Made by a program: the position numbers and the translations under genes. This document shows positions 1 to 7,297 of a stretch of DNA of 64,000 nucleotides, piece by piece. The DNA lies in assembly GCA_900543585.1 (NCBI GenBank), contig UQRP01000009.1, forward strand, positions 3,864 to 67,863, read 5' to 3'. How positions within the stretch are numbered: the first letter of the stretch is position 1; every line of letters begins with the position of its first letter. Below the pieces are notes generated by a model. It searched no databases. It was given only the letters and a program-made list of their open reading frames with translations, and was not told the origin of the DNA. The stretch comes from an uncultured Prevotella sp. (lineage in GTDB: Bacteria > Bacteroidota > Bacteroidia > Bacteroidales > Bacteroidaceae).

Positions 1-1
1 C

Positions 2-268
2 ACCGACCTCGGACTCTCGGAAGCCGACCTCGACAGCATGCTCAACCTCCATGATGCCTCGTCGAATCTCGACGCTGCCTATAAGGTGCTCGGTGTGGCG
101 CCTACAGCTACCGACGACGAGATTAAGGCGGCTTACCGCAAACTGGCTCTGAAGAACCACCCAGACCGCGTGGCAAGTTTGGGCGAGGACGTGCGCAAAG
201 CCGCTGAGAAGAAATTCCAGGAGATTAATGCCGCCATGGAGACGGTGAAGAAGGCAAGGGGAATGTAA
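2..268 (+). CDS. DnaJ-domain protein, C-terminal part (DjlA/TerB-J type)
   Basis: The reading frame is open from the first bases of the window, so the N-terminus lies outside. The visible 88 residues hold a J domain with the diagnostic HPD tripeptide (KNHPDRV) that stimulates Hsp70 (DnaK) ATPase. In Bacteroidales, J domains at the C-terminus usually follow a TerB-like helical domain in a DjlA-like co-chaperone; that N-terminal domain is not visible, so the subtype is inferred. A strong hairpin follows the stop codon and faces a convergent gene. The J-domain call is secure; the full architecture is not. Confidence 0.85.
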   Translation, partial: TDLGLSEADLDSMLNLHDASSNLDAAYKVLGVAPTATDDEIKAAYRKLALKNHPDRVASLGEDVRKAAEKKFQEINAAMETVKKARGM

Positions 269-272
269 CACA

Positions 273-320
273 TTAGAGAAGCCCGGAAGTCCAGAAGTCA
301 GGACTCCCGGGCTTCTCTAA
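273..320. terminator. Bidirectional hairpin between convergent genes
   Basis: TTAGAGAAGCCCGG (273-286) pairs perfectly with CCGGGCTTCTCTAA (307-320). Inside, AAGTCC pairs with GGACT. The hairpin lies between the stop codons of two convergent genes and probably ends both transcripts. The inner AAGTCC word resembles the repeated word of the much longer hairpin at 30506-30617. Confidence 0.75.
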
Positions 321-354
321 TTCTGATACACCCTTAATCTTTACTTACAAACAG

Positions 355-1182
355 TTACTCGTCAGTTTCTGTCTTCTTCTTTCTGACCGTGCGCTTACGC
401 TTCGGCTTAACCTCCTCCGGTGTCTCGGTCTTGACACCAGCCAACTCCGGGTCGATGAGGATACGGCCGCAGTATTCGCAGACGATAATCTTCTTGTGCA
501 TCTTGATGTCGAGCTGACGCTGTGGCGGAATCTTGTTGAAGCAACCACCGCAGGCATCACGCTGCACGTAGACGATGCCGAAACCATTGCGGGCACCCTT
601 GCGGATGCGCTTGAAGCTGGCCAACAGACGCGGCTCAATGCGCGTCTCAAGCTCTTTGGCACGCTCCTTGAGCTCAGCCTCAGCGTCGCGGGTCTCCTGA
701 AGGATGTCGTCAAGCTCGCTCCGCTTGTCCACAAGGTCAGCCTGACGCTCCTGGATGCCAGTCTGAGCCTGCTGAAGGTCGCTCTGACGCTCGGCAATCT
801 TCTGGTTGGCTTCCTTAATCTTCTTGTTGGCAAGCTCTATCTCCAACGTCTGGAACTCTATCTCCTTGGACAGAGTGTCATACTCGCGGTTGTTGCGCAC
901 GGAGTCGAGCTGAGACTTATATTTCTCCACGCTCTGCTGAGCCTGCTCTATCTCGTTACGCTTCTGGGCGATAGCCGACTGATAGTCGTTGATTTCGTCC
1001 TGTATCTTCTGCAGACGGGTGTTGAGACCCTCTATCTCGTCCTCCAAATCCTGAACCTCCAAGGGAAGTTCACCACGAAGGGCACGCTTCTCGTCAATAG
1101 CTGACAGAGTCTTCTGAAGCTCATAGAGGTTGCTGAGCTTCTCTTCAACAGTCATTTCTGACGGATCTTTCTTTGTTGACAT
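355..1182 (-). CDS. Coiled-coil protein with C4 zinc ribbon (CT398/HP0958-like)
   Basis: 275 residues. Residues about 10-185 are almost continuous heptad-rich coiled coil (E/Q/K/L rich). They are followed by a C4 zinc ribbon with CGGC (211-214) and CEYC (235-238), and a very basic tail (KPKRKRTVRKKK). This is the zf-RING_7 architecture, known from Helicobacter HP0958 and Chlamydia CT398, both reported to bind the sigma-54 factor RpoN; whether this protein does so is unknown. It lies just downstream of the Nif3 gene on the same strand, about 65 bp apart, and is probably co-transcribed with it. Confidence 0.85.
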   Translation of the reverse strand: MSTKKDPSEMTVEEKLSNLYELQKTLSAIDEKRALRGELPLEVQDLEDEIEGLNTRLQKIQDEINDYQSAIAQKRNEIEQAQQSVEKYKSQLDSVRNNREYDTLSKEIEFQTLEIELANKKIKEANQKIAERQSDLQQAQTGIQERQADLVDKRSELDDILQETRDAEAELKERAKELETRIEPRLLASFKRIRKGARNGFGIVYVQRDACGGCFNKIPPQRQLDIKMHKKIIVCEYCGRILIDPELAGVKTETPEEVKPKRKRTVRKKKTETDE

Positions 1183-1198
1183 ATCTATTGTGTTTTAA

Positions 1199-1255
1199 TA
1201 TTTTCTTACGTCTACTTTATTTCCAGTATTTTCTATACGTCTACTTTGTTACCAG
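1199..1255. repeat. Imperfect tandem duplication at the 3' end of the Nif3 gene
   Basis: Two adjacent copies of a 28-29 bp segment (1199-1226 and 1227-1255) share the core ACGTCTACTTT and end in CCAG. The gene-proximal copy covers the Nif3 stop codon and last codons, so the other copy looks like a small duplication of the gene end into the spacer. Confidence 0.7.
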
Positions 1256-2037
1256 TAGAGAATGGGGTTGGTGTTTATCTCCGACAGTACGCACCTCACG
1301 CCCGGGCACTCCCGCGCGATGATGTCGCGGAAGATCTCTTTCGTGAACTGCTCGCTCTGATAGTGGCCGAGGACGGCAATCTGTATCACCTGCTCATAAC
1401 CGAAATACTGATGATAATGCATCTCACCGGTGATGAAAGCGTCAGCTCCGGCCCTCATGGCATCGGGAAGGAGAAAGTCGCCGGCACCACCACACAAAGC
1501 TACGGTCTTGATGGGTCGGCGCAGCAGCTCATTGGTCATCACGCACTCCACATCGAAGCGCTCCTTGATAAGAGCAACGAAATCGTCGGCGGCCATAGCC
1601 TCGGAGAAAGCACCGATGACGCCCTCGCCACCTTTCACGCCGTCCACTTCTTGCATCTTGCCAAAGAAGCGAGGGGTTGAGAGCCCTAACTTCTCAGCGA
1701 TTTTGAAGTTGACACCACCCAAGGCTGCATCCATATTGGTATGCATAGCCACAATGGCGACATCATGCTTCACAGCTTTCCTCACCGTGCGCTGCACATA
1801 GTCCTCATCAGACAGACGCCGCAGCTTATGGAATATCAGCGGATGATGGCTCACGATGAGGTTGCAGCCATTGGCAACAGCCTCGTCGATAATATCCTCA
1901 GTAACGTCAAGACACAATAATGCCCCTGAGACCTCGGCCTCTGTCAATCCCACTTGCAGACCGGCATTATCATAGTCTTCCTGCAGGGGCAGAGGCGCGA
2001 AACGTTCAAGGGCATTCACCACTTCTATTATTTTCAC
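1249..2037 (-). CDS. Nif3-like dinuclear metal-centre protein
   Basis: 262 residues, the short form of the Nif3/YbgI family, which forms hexamers with a two-metal site; the physiological reaction is poorly defined (GTP cyclohydrolase I type 2-like fold). Metal-binding signatures are visible: SHHP near residue 64, HTNMD near 100, and GEMHYHQ near 205. Translation begins at a GTG codon (CAC on the plus strand at 2035-2037). A promoter element (TACCTTTG, minus strand 2066-2059) lies 21 nt upstream. It heads a probable two-gene unit with the zinc-ribbon protein. Confidence 0.92.
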   Translation of the reverse strand: MKIIEVVNALERFAPLPLQEDYDNAGLQVGLTEAEVSGALLCLDVTEDIIDEAVANGCNLIVSHHPLIFHKLRRLSDEDYVQRTVRKAVKHDVAIVAMHTNMDAALGGVNFKIAEKLGLSTPRFFGKMQEVDGVKGGEGVIGAFSEAMAADDFVALIKERFDVECVMTNELLRRPIKTVALCGGAGDFLLPDAMRAGADAFITGEMHYHQYFGYEQVIQIAVLGHYQSEQFTKEIFRDIIARECPGVRCVLSEINTNPILYW

Positions 2038-2058
2038 GCTTTAAAAACGAATTTGGCG

Positions 2059-2066
2059 CAAAGGTA
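2059..2066 (-). promoter_or_regulatory. Promoter -7 element of the Nif3 gene
   Basis: Read on the minus strand the sequence is TACCTTTG, matching the Bacteroidetes -7 consensus TAnnTTTG. A possible -33 TTG lies about 22 bp upstream (CAA on the plus strand near 2090). Confidence 0.6.
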
Positions 2067-2224
2067 AGGAAAAATTCCGCCATTAGCAAGACTTTCCTTA
2101 TTATTTATTTTACCTTAACATACACACAAGCCTTTTTGGGGGAAACAGCGCGTAAAATGTGGCATTCCCTGACTTGTATAAACGTTAAAGGTGCAGATGT
2201 CAGCCTCCCCTTCCGGCGATGTGC

Positions 2225-2352
2225 GGCGAATGCCAACGAAGTCCGTGGCATATGCCAGCGAAGTCCGTGGCATATGCCAGCGAAGTCCGTGGCAAATGCC
2301 AGCGAAGTCCGTGGCATATGCCAAAGAAGTCCATGGCAAATGCCAAAGAAGT
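2225..2352. repeat. Array A: six tandem 22-bp palindromic units
   Basis: Six head-to-tail 22-bp units begin at 2225, 2247, 2269, 2291, 2313 and 2335. Each has an 11-bp half close to GGCATATGCCA (centre T or A varies) and an 11-bp half close to GCGAAGTCCGT. The first half is palindromic (TGGCATATGCCA). The last unit ends 1-2 bp from the stop codon of the MFS gene (minus strand stop at 2356-2354) and the array lies 190 bp upstream of the Nif3 start. The same unit occurs again at 58930-59006. It is not a CRISPR: there are no unique spacers. Confidence 0.93.
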
Positions 2353-2353
2353 G

Positions 2354-3643
2354 TCATTCGATGCCATAGTCTTTGTCTATCTTGACAAAGGCAGCCACGG
2401 CAAAGGTGACAACGCAAGAGAGCAGGACGAAGATGAAGAAATGGCGGTAGCCAAGCATCTCCTGCAAGCCTCCGGCAATAAGCCCGGGCAACATCAGTGA
2501 GAGCGTCATCAGCGCCGAAGCCAACGCATAATGACTTGTGCGGAACTCCCCACGGTTGTAATAGATGAGATACAGCATGTAGGCCGTCAGTCCGAAGCCA
2601 AAACCGAACTGCTCAGCAAAGACGCAGCAGTTCACTACCGTCAAGCTCTCGGGCAATGCGTAGCTGAGATAGACATAGACGATGTCGGGCAGCGTATAGG
2701 CGCAGACCATCGGCCACAGCCACTTCCGCAGACCGCCACGGCTCACCACCACTCCACCGAGGATACTGCCCAATGCCACTCCGATCATGCCGACCGTGCC
2801 CTGGACAAAGCCATATTCCTGAGGGGAGAGTCCAAGACCACCATTGTGGCCCGCATCGATGAGGAAGAGTGCGGTCACCTTACTCAACAGAGCCTCGGGG
2901 AAGCGGAAGAGCATGATGAACAACATCGCCGCAACGATGCCCCGCTTGCTGAAGAAGGTATGGAAAGTGAGCAGAAATCCTTTCCATATCGAGCTGACGC
3001 TGACGTAGGGCCGCTGCTTGTCGGGTAAAGGATAAGGCAGCGCATAACCATGCCACAGCCATAGCGCGATGAAGAGTCCGGCCACACCATAGAAAGCCAG
3101 ACTCCAGGAATAGCTGATGCTACCCCGGAAGATGACCTGTAAATTGCCAGCTATCATCACGAGGACACCCTGACCGAAGATGGTGGCAAGGCGGTCGGCA
3201 AGAGAGCGGATGCCCATGAACAGCGCTTGCTGATGCTCGTTTAGGCCGAGGAGATAGAAGCCGTCGGCAGCCACACAATGTGAGGCACCGGTGAAGGCTA
3301 CCACCCAAAAGAAGAAGAGGGTGCCCTGAAGCCAGAACGATGTAGGAATGGTGAAGGCCACTCCACCAAAGGCGGCACCCAACAGCAGCTCCATGGCGAG
3401 AACCCACCAGCGCTTGGTCTTCACCAAGTCGATGAACGGACTCCATATCGGCTTCAATATCCAGGGGAGATACATCCAGGAGGTATAGAAGGTGATGGCG
3501 GTATTGCTCAGCCCCAACTGTTTATAGAGGATGACAGAGACAGCCATGACAGTCACCAACGGCAGTCCGTCGCTGAAAGACAACGACGGCACCCAGTACC
3601 ACGGATTTTTCGAATTTTCTATGTTGTTCTTGTTAATTACCAT
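2354..3643 (-). CDS. AmpG-like MFS permease
   Basis: 429 residues with about 12 hydrophobic segments. The N-terminus (NPWYWVPSLSFSDGLPLV, then YTSWMYLPWILKPIWSP) has the pattern of the PAT/AmpG branch of the major facilitator superfamily, which imports anhydromuropeptides for cell-wall recycling. The substrate here is inferred. The start overlaps the end of the upstream SpoIID/LytB gene by 7 bp, so the two are translationally coupled, which supports a peptidoglycan link. The stop codon abuts the palindromic array A. Confidence 0.8.
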   Translation of the reverse strand: MVINKNNIENSKNPWYWVPSLSFSDGLPLVTVMAVSVILYKQLGLSNTAITFYTSWMYLPWILKPIWSPFIDLVKTKRWWVLAMELLLGAAFGGVAFTIPTSFWLQGTLFFFWVVAFTGASHCVAADGFYLLGLNEHQQALFMGIRSLADRLATIFGQGVLVMIAGNLQVIFRGSISYSWSLAFYGVAGLFIALWLWHGYALPYPLPDKQRPYVSVSSIWKGFLLTFHTFFSKRGIVAAMLFIMLFRFPEALLSKVTALFLIDAGHNGGLGLSPQEYGFVQGTVGMIGVALGSILGGVVVSRGGLRKWLWPMVCAYTLPDIVYVYLSYALPESLTVVNCCVFAEQFGFGFGLTAYMLYLIYYNRGEFRTSHYALASALMTLSLMLPGLIAGGLQEMLGYRHFFIFVLLSCVVTFAVAAFVKIDKDYGIE

Positions 3644-4983
3644 ACTTTCTCTATCGTTGCCCCGGGATAATAATGTTTTAATATTTCATCATAGCCATAG
3701 CCTTTATCGCCCATGACAGCAGCGCCTATCTGGCAGAGTCCTACGCCATGGCCCCAACCGGCGCCAAAGATGTGGAAGTGGAGACGACCATCTCCGTCAA
3801 CAGATTTTCGCACGACAAAAGCAGAGCTATAGAGATGGCTCTCCGACAGCGCACGTCTGATTTCCAACTCCTTGCCGATAATCATCGTAAGTTTCGTCCC
3901 TACAATCTTCAACTCGCAGATGCGTCCGCTCTTGCCTCGCTTCATCGGGATAAGGTCGAGGATATCGCCGTAGTCGACACCCGTCTTGCGCTTGACGAGT
4001 TCAGAGACAGTCTGTTGAGAATATTCCACCTGCCAGCGGTAGAAATCCGTGGTCTCCTGGTCATAGTTGTTCAGCACTTGTCCGAGGATACGCTTGTCGG
4101 TGGTGTTGCAGAAGCTCTCCGGGGCCGAGAGAATCCATTTCTCTGCTTCCTCTTCCTTGGTGAGGTCGGGGATAACCTCAGAAGCAGTGTCACCGATGCC
4201 TTTCAGATAGTCTTTGGGTGCATTCTCCCAACAATATTGAAACTCCTCCATGGCTCCGCCACAGCATTTGGAGAAACGCGCGTCGCAGATTTCGCCTTTA
4301 TAGGTCAGCACCTGCCCACGTGTGCAGGCGATGGCTTCTGCCACATTCCGGCTCGTCTCCTTGGTGATACCCTGGTAGCGCTGACAGTGGTCGTCGGCAC
4401 AGACATCGAAGAGTGTGTGGTCACTATGGTCATACCATTTGATATATCGTCTCACGCCCGTAACTTTGTCGTCAGTGATAATTTCCGTTGGTTGATGGGC
4501 GTCCGTCGAAGACTGCATCTGCCGAAGCAACCACGACCGCGAGATGACGGCATGCGCCTTGAGCAGCGGGAGATTGGACGTAGCGCTCATCTCACTGAAG
4601 ATAACGCTCTCTAAGTATTTCTCTACCGGCACCTCATTGATGGCCCAGATTCTGCTGATACCGTCCGTCTGCAAGCCGTCAACGCCAGGCTTGAGATGAA
4701 GGGCACCGAGAAACGACTGCGTCTCTTTGCGCTCCCAATGGAAGTTGACGCCGATGACAACATCCTTCAACGAGAAACTCGACGCTTCGTCTATCGGAAT
4801 GAAGCGCAAATCGGTGTAAGCCTTGCCATTCCAATGCATGATACCATGGTCAAGAAAAGCACACTGCACGCCCCTAACCTCCTCGCCATTAACGGCAAAA
4901 AGACCATTGAGCGAGAAGTTGATGCGCTCGCCGCTGACAATGCCGACGCTGACAATTTGCTCCTCGTTGTATTCTGTTTTCAT
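3637..4983 (-). CDS. SpoIID/LytB-domain protein
   Basis: 448 residues. The central part (residues about 115-300) has the SpoIID fold pattern (VPVEKYLESVIFSEM, then LKAHAVISRSWLL), and the C-terminus has the characteristic GWGHGVGLCQIGA segment followed by the YDEILKHYYPG motif. In sporulating firmicutes SpoIID is a lytic transglycosylase acting on denuded glycan; homologues in non-sporulating Bacteroidales are of unknown detailed role. No signal peptide is obvious at the chosen start, so export is unclear. It is first in a two-gene unit with the AmpG-like permease and is divergent from rlmN. Confidence 0.85.
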   Translation of the reverse strand: MKTEYNEEQIVSVGIVSGERINFSLNGLFAVNGEEVRGVQCAFLDHGIMHWNGKAYTDLRFIPIDEASSFSLKDVVIGVNFHWERKETQSFLGALHLKPGVDGLQTDGISRIWAINEVPVEKYLESVIFSEMSATSNLPLLKAHAVISRSWLLRQMQSSTDAHQPTEIITDDKVTGVRRYIKWYDHSDHTLFDVCADDHCQRYQGITKETSRNVAEAIACTRGQVLTYKGEICDARFSKCCGGAMEEFQYCWENAPKDYLKGIGDTASEVIPDLTKEEEAEKWILSAPESFCNTTDKRILGQVLNNYDQETTDFYRWQVEYSQQTVSELVKRKTGVDYGDILDLIPMKRGKSGRICELKIVGTKLTMIIGKELEIRRALSESHLYSSAFVVRKSVDGDGRLHFHIFGAGWGHGVGLCQIGAAVMGDKGYGYDEILKHYYPGATIEKVW

Positions 4984-5018
4984 CGTAGTATTAATGGGTC
5001 GTTGACAATTTATCTGTG

Positions 5019-5026
5019 CAAAGTTA
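5019..5026 (-). promoter_or_regulatory. Promoter -7 element for the SpoIID/AmpG unit
   Basis: On the minus strand the sequence reads TAACTTTG, a full match to TAnnTTTG, about 35 nt before the start codon at 4983. It is back-to-back with the rlmN element at 5070-5077, making this a compact divergent promoter region. Confidence 0.6.
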
Positions 5027-5069
5027 GCGATTTTAGGACATTTACCACAATATTTATTGGAAAACTTTG

Positions 5070-5077
5070 TAACTTTG
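5070..5077 (+). promoter_or_regulatory. Promoter -7 element of rlmN, 7 nt before ATG
   Basis: TAACTTTG matches TAnnTTTG. Only 7 nt (5078-5084) separate it from the rlmN start codon at 5085, so transcription from it would give a leaderless or nearly leaderless mRNA. The -33 region is weak. Confidence 0.6.
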
Positions 5078-5084
5078 CATCAAT

Positions 5085-6164
5085 ATGGACAAGAAAATAT
5101 TATTGGGTCTCACCCTCGATGAACTGAAAGATGTCGCCACCAGCTTGGGCATGCCAGCCTTTACCGGCTCTCAGATTGCCAAGTGGATGTATGAGCGGCA
5201 TGTCAAGTCCATTGATGAGATGACTAACCTTTCCAAGGCCAATCGTCAGAAGTTAGCCGCGGAATATGAGATAGGCTGCCTGCCGCCCATTGACGAGCAG
5301 CGGTCGAAGGATGGAACTGTGAAATACCTCTTCCCCGTACGCACCACAAAGCCTATGGCTGGTGCGGCTGATAGCAGTGCACCGGCGCGCGCCAAGTTTG
5401 TCGAGACGGTCTACATTCCCGAGCAGGGTGGCCATGCCACACTCTGCGTCTCCTGCGAGGTGGGGTGCAAGATGAATTGCTTGTTCTGCCAAACGGGTAA
5501 GCAAGGCTTCGAGGGCTATCTCACTACGGCCGACATCCTCAATCAGATCTACAGTCTTCCAGAGGTTGACAGTCTGACGAATATCGTCTATATGGGACAA
5601 GGCGAGCCCATGGACAACCTCGACAACGTGCTGAAGTCGACACAGATTCTTACGGCACCCTACGGCTGGGCCTGGAGTCCGAAGCGCATCACCGTGAGCT
5701 CGGTCGGTATCAAGGACAAGCTGAAGCGGTTCCTTGAAGAGAGCGACTGCCAGGTGGCCATCAGCCTCCACTCCCCTATCCACGAACAGCGTGAGGAGCT
5801 CATGCCCGCGGAGAAAGGTATGGCTATCAAGGATGTCGTGGAGCTGCTGCGCAACTATGACTTTGCCCACCAGCGCCGTCTGACGTTCGAATACATCGTC
5901 TTTGGCGGTGTCAACGACGACATGCGCCACGCCCAGGCCATCTGCCATCTCCTCAAAGGTCTCGACTGCCATGTCAACCTCATCCGCTTCCACCAGATAC
6001 CGAATGTGCCGCTCCATGGCGCCAGCCAGGAGACGATGGAGACGTTCCGCGACTATCTCACCGCTCACGGATTCTACTGCACGATACGGGCAAGCCGTGG
6101 CGAGGACATCTTCGCGGCTTGTGGACTGCTGAGCACGGCAAAGAAAAACAAAACCGAGAAATAA
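5085..6164 (+). CDS. rlmN: 23S rRNA A2503 / tRNA A37 C2-methyltransferase RlmN
   Basis: 359 residues. A radical SAM enzyme that methylates C2 of an adenosine in 23S rRNA and in some tRNAs by a ping-pong mechanism. The cluster motif CKMNCLFC gives C128, C132 and C135. The methyl-carrying cysteine pair is present as C121 (in LCVSCEVGC) and C346 (in FAACGLL). A short extra segment (about residues 93-102, Ala/Ser rich) sits before the VETVYIP strand. The gene is followed 16 bp later by the DUF4837 lipoprotein gene. Confidence 0.97.
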   Translation: MDKKILLGLTLDELKDVATSLGMPAFTGSQIAKWMYERHVKSIDEMTNLSKANRQKLAAEYEIGCLPPIDEQRSKDGTVKYLFPVRTTKPMAGAADSSAPARAKFVETVYIPEQGGHATLCVSCEVGCKMNCLFCQTGKQGFEGYLTTADILNQIYSLPEVDSLTNIVYMGQGEPMDNLDNVLKSTQILTAPYGWAWSPKRITVSSVGIKDKLKRFLEESDCQVAISLHSPIHEQREELMPAEKGMAIKDVVELLRNYDFAHQRRLTFEYIVFGGVNDDMRHAQAICHLLKGLDCHVNLIRFHQIPNVPLHGASQETMETFRDYLTAHGFYCTIRASRGEDIFAACGLLSTAKKNKTEK

Positions 6165-6180
6165 ACATAGGCCAAACAAT

Positions 6181-7296
6181 ATGAGCCGACTGTTCTATAA
6201 CCATCACCGATGCCAAGTACTGACAGTGCTTCACTGTCTCTTCTTGATAGCCATCTGTGGCACGCTGCTATCTGCTTGCGACGACCGCCACAGTCTGCTG
6301 CCGCCCTCCGGCGGCAAGCTCTACGAGGTTCTCGTCGTCGGTGACAGTGATGGCATCGTGCAGGGCGTGTTGTGTCAGGATGCTCCGGGGCTGCCACAGA
6401 GCGAGCCGATGTTTGATGTGTCGACCATAGACCGCGACCACTTCGGCGCTGGCGTAAGCGCGACACGCAACATCATCATGGTGGATGTCAACCCCGGCAT
6501 CTATTCCTCGCCGAAGATAAAATACGAGAAGAATGTATGGGCAGAGCCTCAGACGGTGGTCCACATCCATACGCCATCCATGAAGATGCTCCGCGACAGC
6601 ATCAGCCGCCTCTCTCCCACCCTGCTGCGCCTCCTCTCACGTGCAGAGCTGAAAAAGAATATCTCTCTGCTCCGCAATAAGCGGAATATCAAGATGGAAC
6701 GCCTCGTGAAGAAGATGTTCGGCTTCGACCTCTGGATTCCGATGGAGATGACGTCGTATAAGAAAGGCAAGAACTTTCTCTGGATGAGCAACAACTCACC
6801 GACGACAATGAAGAATATCGTCATCTATAAAGCCAGCGGGAAAGGGCCTTCATCCGGCAGAATAGCCGCCGACATCTCCCAAGAGACGCAGCGGTTCATA
6901 GCAACACGCGACAGCATGCTCGGAGAGAATATCAAAGGGGAGACCAATGCCATGTTCATGCGGACAGTGGCTAACACCGTCTCGTATGACATAGACTTCA
7001 GAAACAGCAACGACCGCAGACGATGGCTGAAAGACAAGCGCAACAAAACCCTTCCCATCATGCTCTACCGGGGGCTGTGGGAGATTGAGGGCGATGACAT
7101 GGGCGGTCCCTTTGTCAGTCGCACGTTGGCTTTCGACGCCAACAACTCACCTCACTTCCACCATTCGGAGAGCATTGTCATCGAAGGTTTTGTCTTTGCT
7201 CCAGGGAAAAAAAAGCGCAATGCCGTAAAAGAGCTTGAGGCAGTCTTGTACACGGCTAAAAAGAATAGTAAACTAAATAAAAATACAACGAAATAA
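6181..7296 (+). CDS. DUF4837 family lipoprotein
   Basis: 371 residues. The N-terminus has a hydrophobic stretch ending in the lipobox-like LLSAC (cysteine near residue 33), consistent with lipoprotein export. After it comes GGKLYEVLVVGD, typical of DUF4837, a Bacteroidetes-restricted family of unknown function. No catalytic motif was recognised. It lies between rlmN and a pdxA-like gene, with 1 bp to the next start, suggesting one transcript. Confidence 0.8.
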   Translation: MSRLFYNHHRCQVLTVLHCLFLIAICGTLLSACDDRHSLLPPSGGKLYEVLVVGDSDGIVQGVLCQDAPGLPQSEPMFDVSTIDRDHFGAGVSATRNIIMVDVNPGIYSSPKIKYEKNVWAEPQTVVHIHTPSMKMLRDSISRLSPTLLRLLSRAELKKNISLLRNKRNIKMERLVKKMFGFDLWIPMEMTSYKKGKNFLWMSNNSPTTMKNIVIYKASGKGPSSGRIAADISQETQRFIATRDSMLGENIKGETNAMFMRTVANTVSYDIDFRNSNDRRRWLKDKRNKTLPIMLYRGLWEIEGDDMGGPFVSRTLAFDANNSPHFHHSESIVIEGFVFAPGKKKRNAVKELEAVLYTAKKNSKLNKNTTK

Positions 7297-7297
7297 T

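Noticed and set aside
496..1104. Plus-strand open frame opposite the zinc-ribbon protein
   Set aside because: A Leu-rich shadow caused by the coiled-coil codons on the other strand.
2225..2352. CRISPR array
   Set aside because: The units are 22 bp with near-identical intervals; there are no unique spacers, no leader and no cas genes.
1920..2500. Several overlapping open frames on both strands through array A
   Set aside because: They exist because the repeat unit lacks stop codons. The translations are repeats shifted in phase, with no start signals, and overlap real genes.
5253..6179. Long minus-strand open frame opposite rlmN
   Set aside because: It is a shadow of rlmN; it has no domain and rlmN is certain.
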